Positions 5,888 to 7,170 of a stretch of DNA of 7,170 bases are shown in pieces. Source of the stretch: Betaproteobacteria bacterium (lineage in GTDB: Bacteria; Pseudomonadota; Gammaproteobacteria; Burkholderiales; Casimicrobiaceae); NCBI GenBank assembly GCA_013298455.1, contig JAAFHR010000166.1, forward strand, positions 1-7,170, in the 5' to 3' direction. The notes beneath the pieces were generated by a model that was not told the DNA's origin, searched no databases, and worked only from the letters and a program-made list of their open reading frames with translations. Each line of letters opens with the position of its first letter. Within the stretch, counting starts at the first letter, position 1. The translations under genes were made by a program, and so were the position numbers.

Positions 5888-6498
5888 AAGCCAAGCCGCT
5901 CCATCCAGTGCGCGAGGGCTTTCTCGTCGGGCGAACCACTGGCGTAGCTCGCCTTCATCGCGGCATGCGCTTCCTTGCGATGCTGGTTGAGCTTGAATTT
6001 GCTCTCCAGTCGAGTGACCGGCATTTCAAACGCGACGATGGCACCGAGCATCGTGGCTTGATACGGTTCATCAAGCTCGCGCCATTGCTGAGCGTACGCC
6101 GGTTCGTGCAGGGCAATCAACGACTTCAGCAACGCGTCTTTTTTCTCGTTGCCCACCACTTCAGTCGGCTTGCCGTAGGCATGCACAGCGATGTAATTCC
6201 AAGTCGGCACGCGACGCAAATCTGGATACACGGCGGGCGACATGTAAGCGTGCGGCCCCATGAACGCGATCATCGACGTGGCGAGCGTCTCCAGCAGCAC
6301 GGCGGCATGTGGGTTGGCACGCGCCAAATGAAACCGAAGCAGCACCTGATCGCCCGCGTTTTCCACGACGACCGGAACATGGCTTGCTAACGGCAAACCG
6401 TCAGACTGCGTTGAGGTCACTGTCGCGAAGTTGTGAGCCCGCATGACTTCAAGCGTCACGTCGCGATTGGGGGCTTCGAATTGTTTGGGTAAGTACAT
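5884..6498 (-). CDS. FMN-binding split-barrel protein, PaiB family
   Basis: The product has 204 residues, the usual length for the PaiB-type 'FMN-binding negative transcriptional regulator' family, named after Bacillus PaiB, a repressor-linked protein of protease synthesis and sporulation. Family marks are clear: the start MYLPKQFE, the split-barrel core with LPLASHVPVVV at 35-45, MGPHAYMSPAVYP at 80-92, VPTWNYIAVHAYG at 97-109, and KFKLNQHR at 167-174. The fold resembles flavin-binding pyridoxamine-phosphate-oxidase-like barrels. A DNA-binding role is poorly supported outside Bacillus, so enzyme or regulator remains open; it is cytoplasmic. ATG 6498 is preceded by TTAGGCG, a fair ribosome binding site. 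It is the first gene of a tight unit with the TadA-GNAT gene, which it overlaps by four bases; the overlap suggests coupled translation but does not explain a shared function. Confidence 0.88.
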   Translation of the reverse strand: MYLPKQFEAPNRDVTLEVMRAHNFATVTSTQSDGLPLASHVPVVVENAGDQVLLRFHLARANPHAAVLLETLATSMIAFMGPHAYMSPAVYPDLRRVPTWNYIAVHAYGKPTEVVGNEKKDALLKSLIALHEPAYAQQWRELDEPYQATMLGAIVAFEMPVTRLESKFKLNQHRKEAHAAMKASYASGSPDEKALAHWMERLGL

Positions 6499-6561
6499 CG
6501 CCTAATTTTGCTGCAAACGGCTGGCGTTGCCGTCAATGTTCGGCGTTCGTTGCAATTTCGA

Positions 6562-6633
6562 GCCGTTCGGGCTGAGCCTGTCGAAGCCTTGGCGCGAAGC
6601 CCTCAACCCTTCGACAAGCTCAGGGCGAACGGC
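6562..6633. repeat. Intergenic inverted repeat, TTCGGGCTGAGCCTGTCGAAG type
   Basis: GCCGTTCGGGCTGAGCCTGT and on (6562-6587) and CCTTCGACAAGCTCAGGGCG and on (6608-6633) are inverted 26-base arms matching at 22 positions, with a 20-base loop (CTTGGCGCGAAGCCCTCAAC-like). This is a widespread intergenic repeat of proteobacteria, recognisable by its translations FGLSLSKP and NPSTSSGRT. It lies after the transporter gene and before the PaiB-type gene, both on the - strand, and may end or attenuate read-through. No other signal is visible in the gap 6499-6673, which must also hold any promoter of the three-gene unit. Confidence 0.85.
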
Positions 6634-6673
6634 AAAACCGTTGAATTCAGCCAATGAGCGGCAGAGATCGGAC

Positions 6674-7170
6674 CTATTTCTTCGCGAGCTTTCGCCCCAC
6701 CGCGATCAACGCGACCGTCAGCACGGCCACCAAAAGCATCGACGATTCAATGACCTCGCCCAGCAGGAGCGCGGAAAACGCCAAGGTAAAGAAAAGCTGA
6801 GTGAGCTGCACCTGGCTCACTTTGGCGATACCGCCCATCGCGAGCCCTCGATACCAGTAAAAGAACCCGATCCATTGGCTCATCAAGCCCAAATAGGCGA
6901 AGGCGAGCCACGAGTGCGTTGATACGGCGCTCACCGATACCGGTGCCGTGAAGGCCGCGATTGCGCTCGTTATCGGCATACCCAAAATCAGCGCCCATGA
7001 AATGACCTCGGGGCCGCTGACGTACTTGGTAGCCATTGCGCCGCAGGCGTAACCCAAGCCACCTAGAAGCACGCTGAAGAGCATGATTGCATCAGCGGCG
7101 TGCAGCGTTCCTGCCGCATGCGACCATGCGTAGACGCAGACCAAAACCGTACCGAGCACCGCACAGCTCC
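6674..7170 (-). CDS. EamA/DMT-family transporter, C-terminal half (5' end outside window)
   Basis: About 164 residues are visible, open through the right edge; the apparent start at 7159 is an in-frame GTG inside a membrane helix, and upstream codons (..SCA) continue the helix, so the gene is truncated by the window. The part seen has the end of one helix (VLGTVLVCVYAW) and five more: ADAIMLFSVLLGGLGYACGA, VISWALILGMPITSAIAAF, WLAFAYLGLMSQWIGFFYWY, the conserved QLTQLFFTLAFSALLLGE segment, and SSMLLVAVLTVALIAVGR, ending in the basic RKLAKK. This is the second EamA repeat of the ten-helix drug/metabolite transporter superfamily in the inner membrane. The helix ending in LLLGE is the family's most typical mark. 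Substrate cannot be told; members export amino acids, metabolites or drugs. It lies upstream of the PaiB-type gene on the same strand but is separated from it by 175 bases with a dyad repeat, so co-transcription is uncertain. Confidence 0.88.
   Translation of the reverse strand, partial: SCAVLGTVLVCVYAWSHAAGTLHAADAIMLFSVLLGGLGYACGAMATKYVSGPEVISWALILGMPITSAIAAFTAPVSVSAVSTHSWLAFAYLGLMSQWIGFFYWYRGLAMGGIAKVSQVQLTQLFFTLAFSALLLGEVIESSMLLVAVLTVALIAVGRKLAKK

Noticed and set aside
6527..6922. Open frame on + strand, 131 codons
   Set aside because: Its start is the translation of the intergenic dyad (FGLSLSKP...NPSTSSGRT), a common false gene, and the rest is antisense to the EamA transporter.
1..7170. 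CRISPR array, tRNA or rRNA gene, insertion sequence, prophage genes, toxin-antitoxin or defence genes
   Set aside because: No regularly spaced repeats, cloverleaf, rRNA segment, transposase, integrase or defence-type motif was seen in reading either strand.

Overview
This is an ordinary stretch of chromosome from a GC-rich Gram-negative bacterium, most likely a betaproteobacterium (Burkholderiales or a near relative). The support is a type II secretion (T2SS) cluster ending in gspK-L-M-N, proteins with Sec and lipoprotein signals for an outer-membrane envelope, and intergenic dyad repeats of kinds common in beta- and gammaproteobacteria. Genus cannot be decided from the sequence.

Layout. Bases 1-2475 (+) hold the distal end of a T2SS operon: the C-terminal part of gspK, then gspL, gspM and gspN. 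L/M and M/N overlap by ATGA, so they are probably translationally coupled. Bases 2476-2618 are a short convergent gap with a perfect-length 12-bp-stem dyad. Bases 2619-3644 (-) encode an exported alpha/beta hydrolase with a complete catalytic triad. A 197-base divergent gap follows, then a 138-residue three-helix membrane protein of unknown function (3842-4258, +) with a strong ribosome binding site. The convergent gap 4259-4443 holds a large C/T-G/A-rich inverted-repeat element.

Bases 4444-6498 (-) form a compact three-gene unit, read right to left: a PaiB-type FMN-binding protein, then a protein joining a TadA tRNA adenosine deaminase to a GNAT acetyltransferase, then a lipoprotein with two BamE/SmpA-like repeats. 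The first two genes overlap by GTGA and the next gap is 10 bases. Upstream of the unit, the gap 6499-6673 holds a third kind of dyad repeat. The window closes with the C-terminal half of an EamA/DMT transporter (-), cut by the right edge.

How the genes work together. GspK caps the pseudopilus tip. GspL and GspM form the inner-membrane platform that links the cytoplasmic ATPase to the pseudopilus. GspN is an accessory inner-membrane/periplasmic protein. The neighbouring hydrolase has a Sec signal and could be a T2SS substrate, but that is only inference from position. The other genes look like unrelated housekeeping or accessory functions.

I see no clear undescribed system. The items most worth a second look are the TadA-GNAT fusion, the N-terminally short GspL with a 10-bp tandem repeat in its coding region, the paired cysteines in GspN, the unknown membrane protein, and three different dyad repeats in three of the four gaps over 100 bases.
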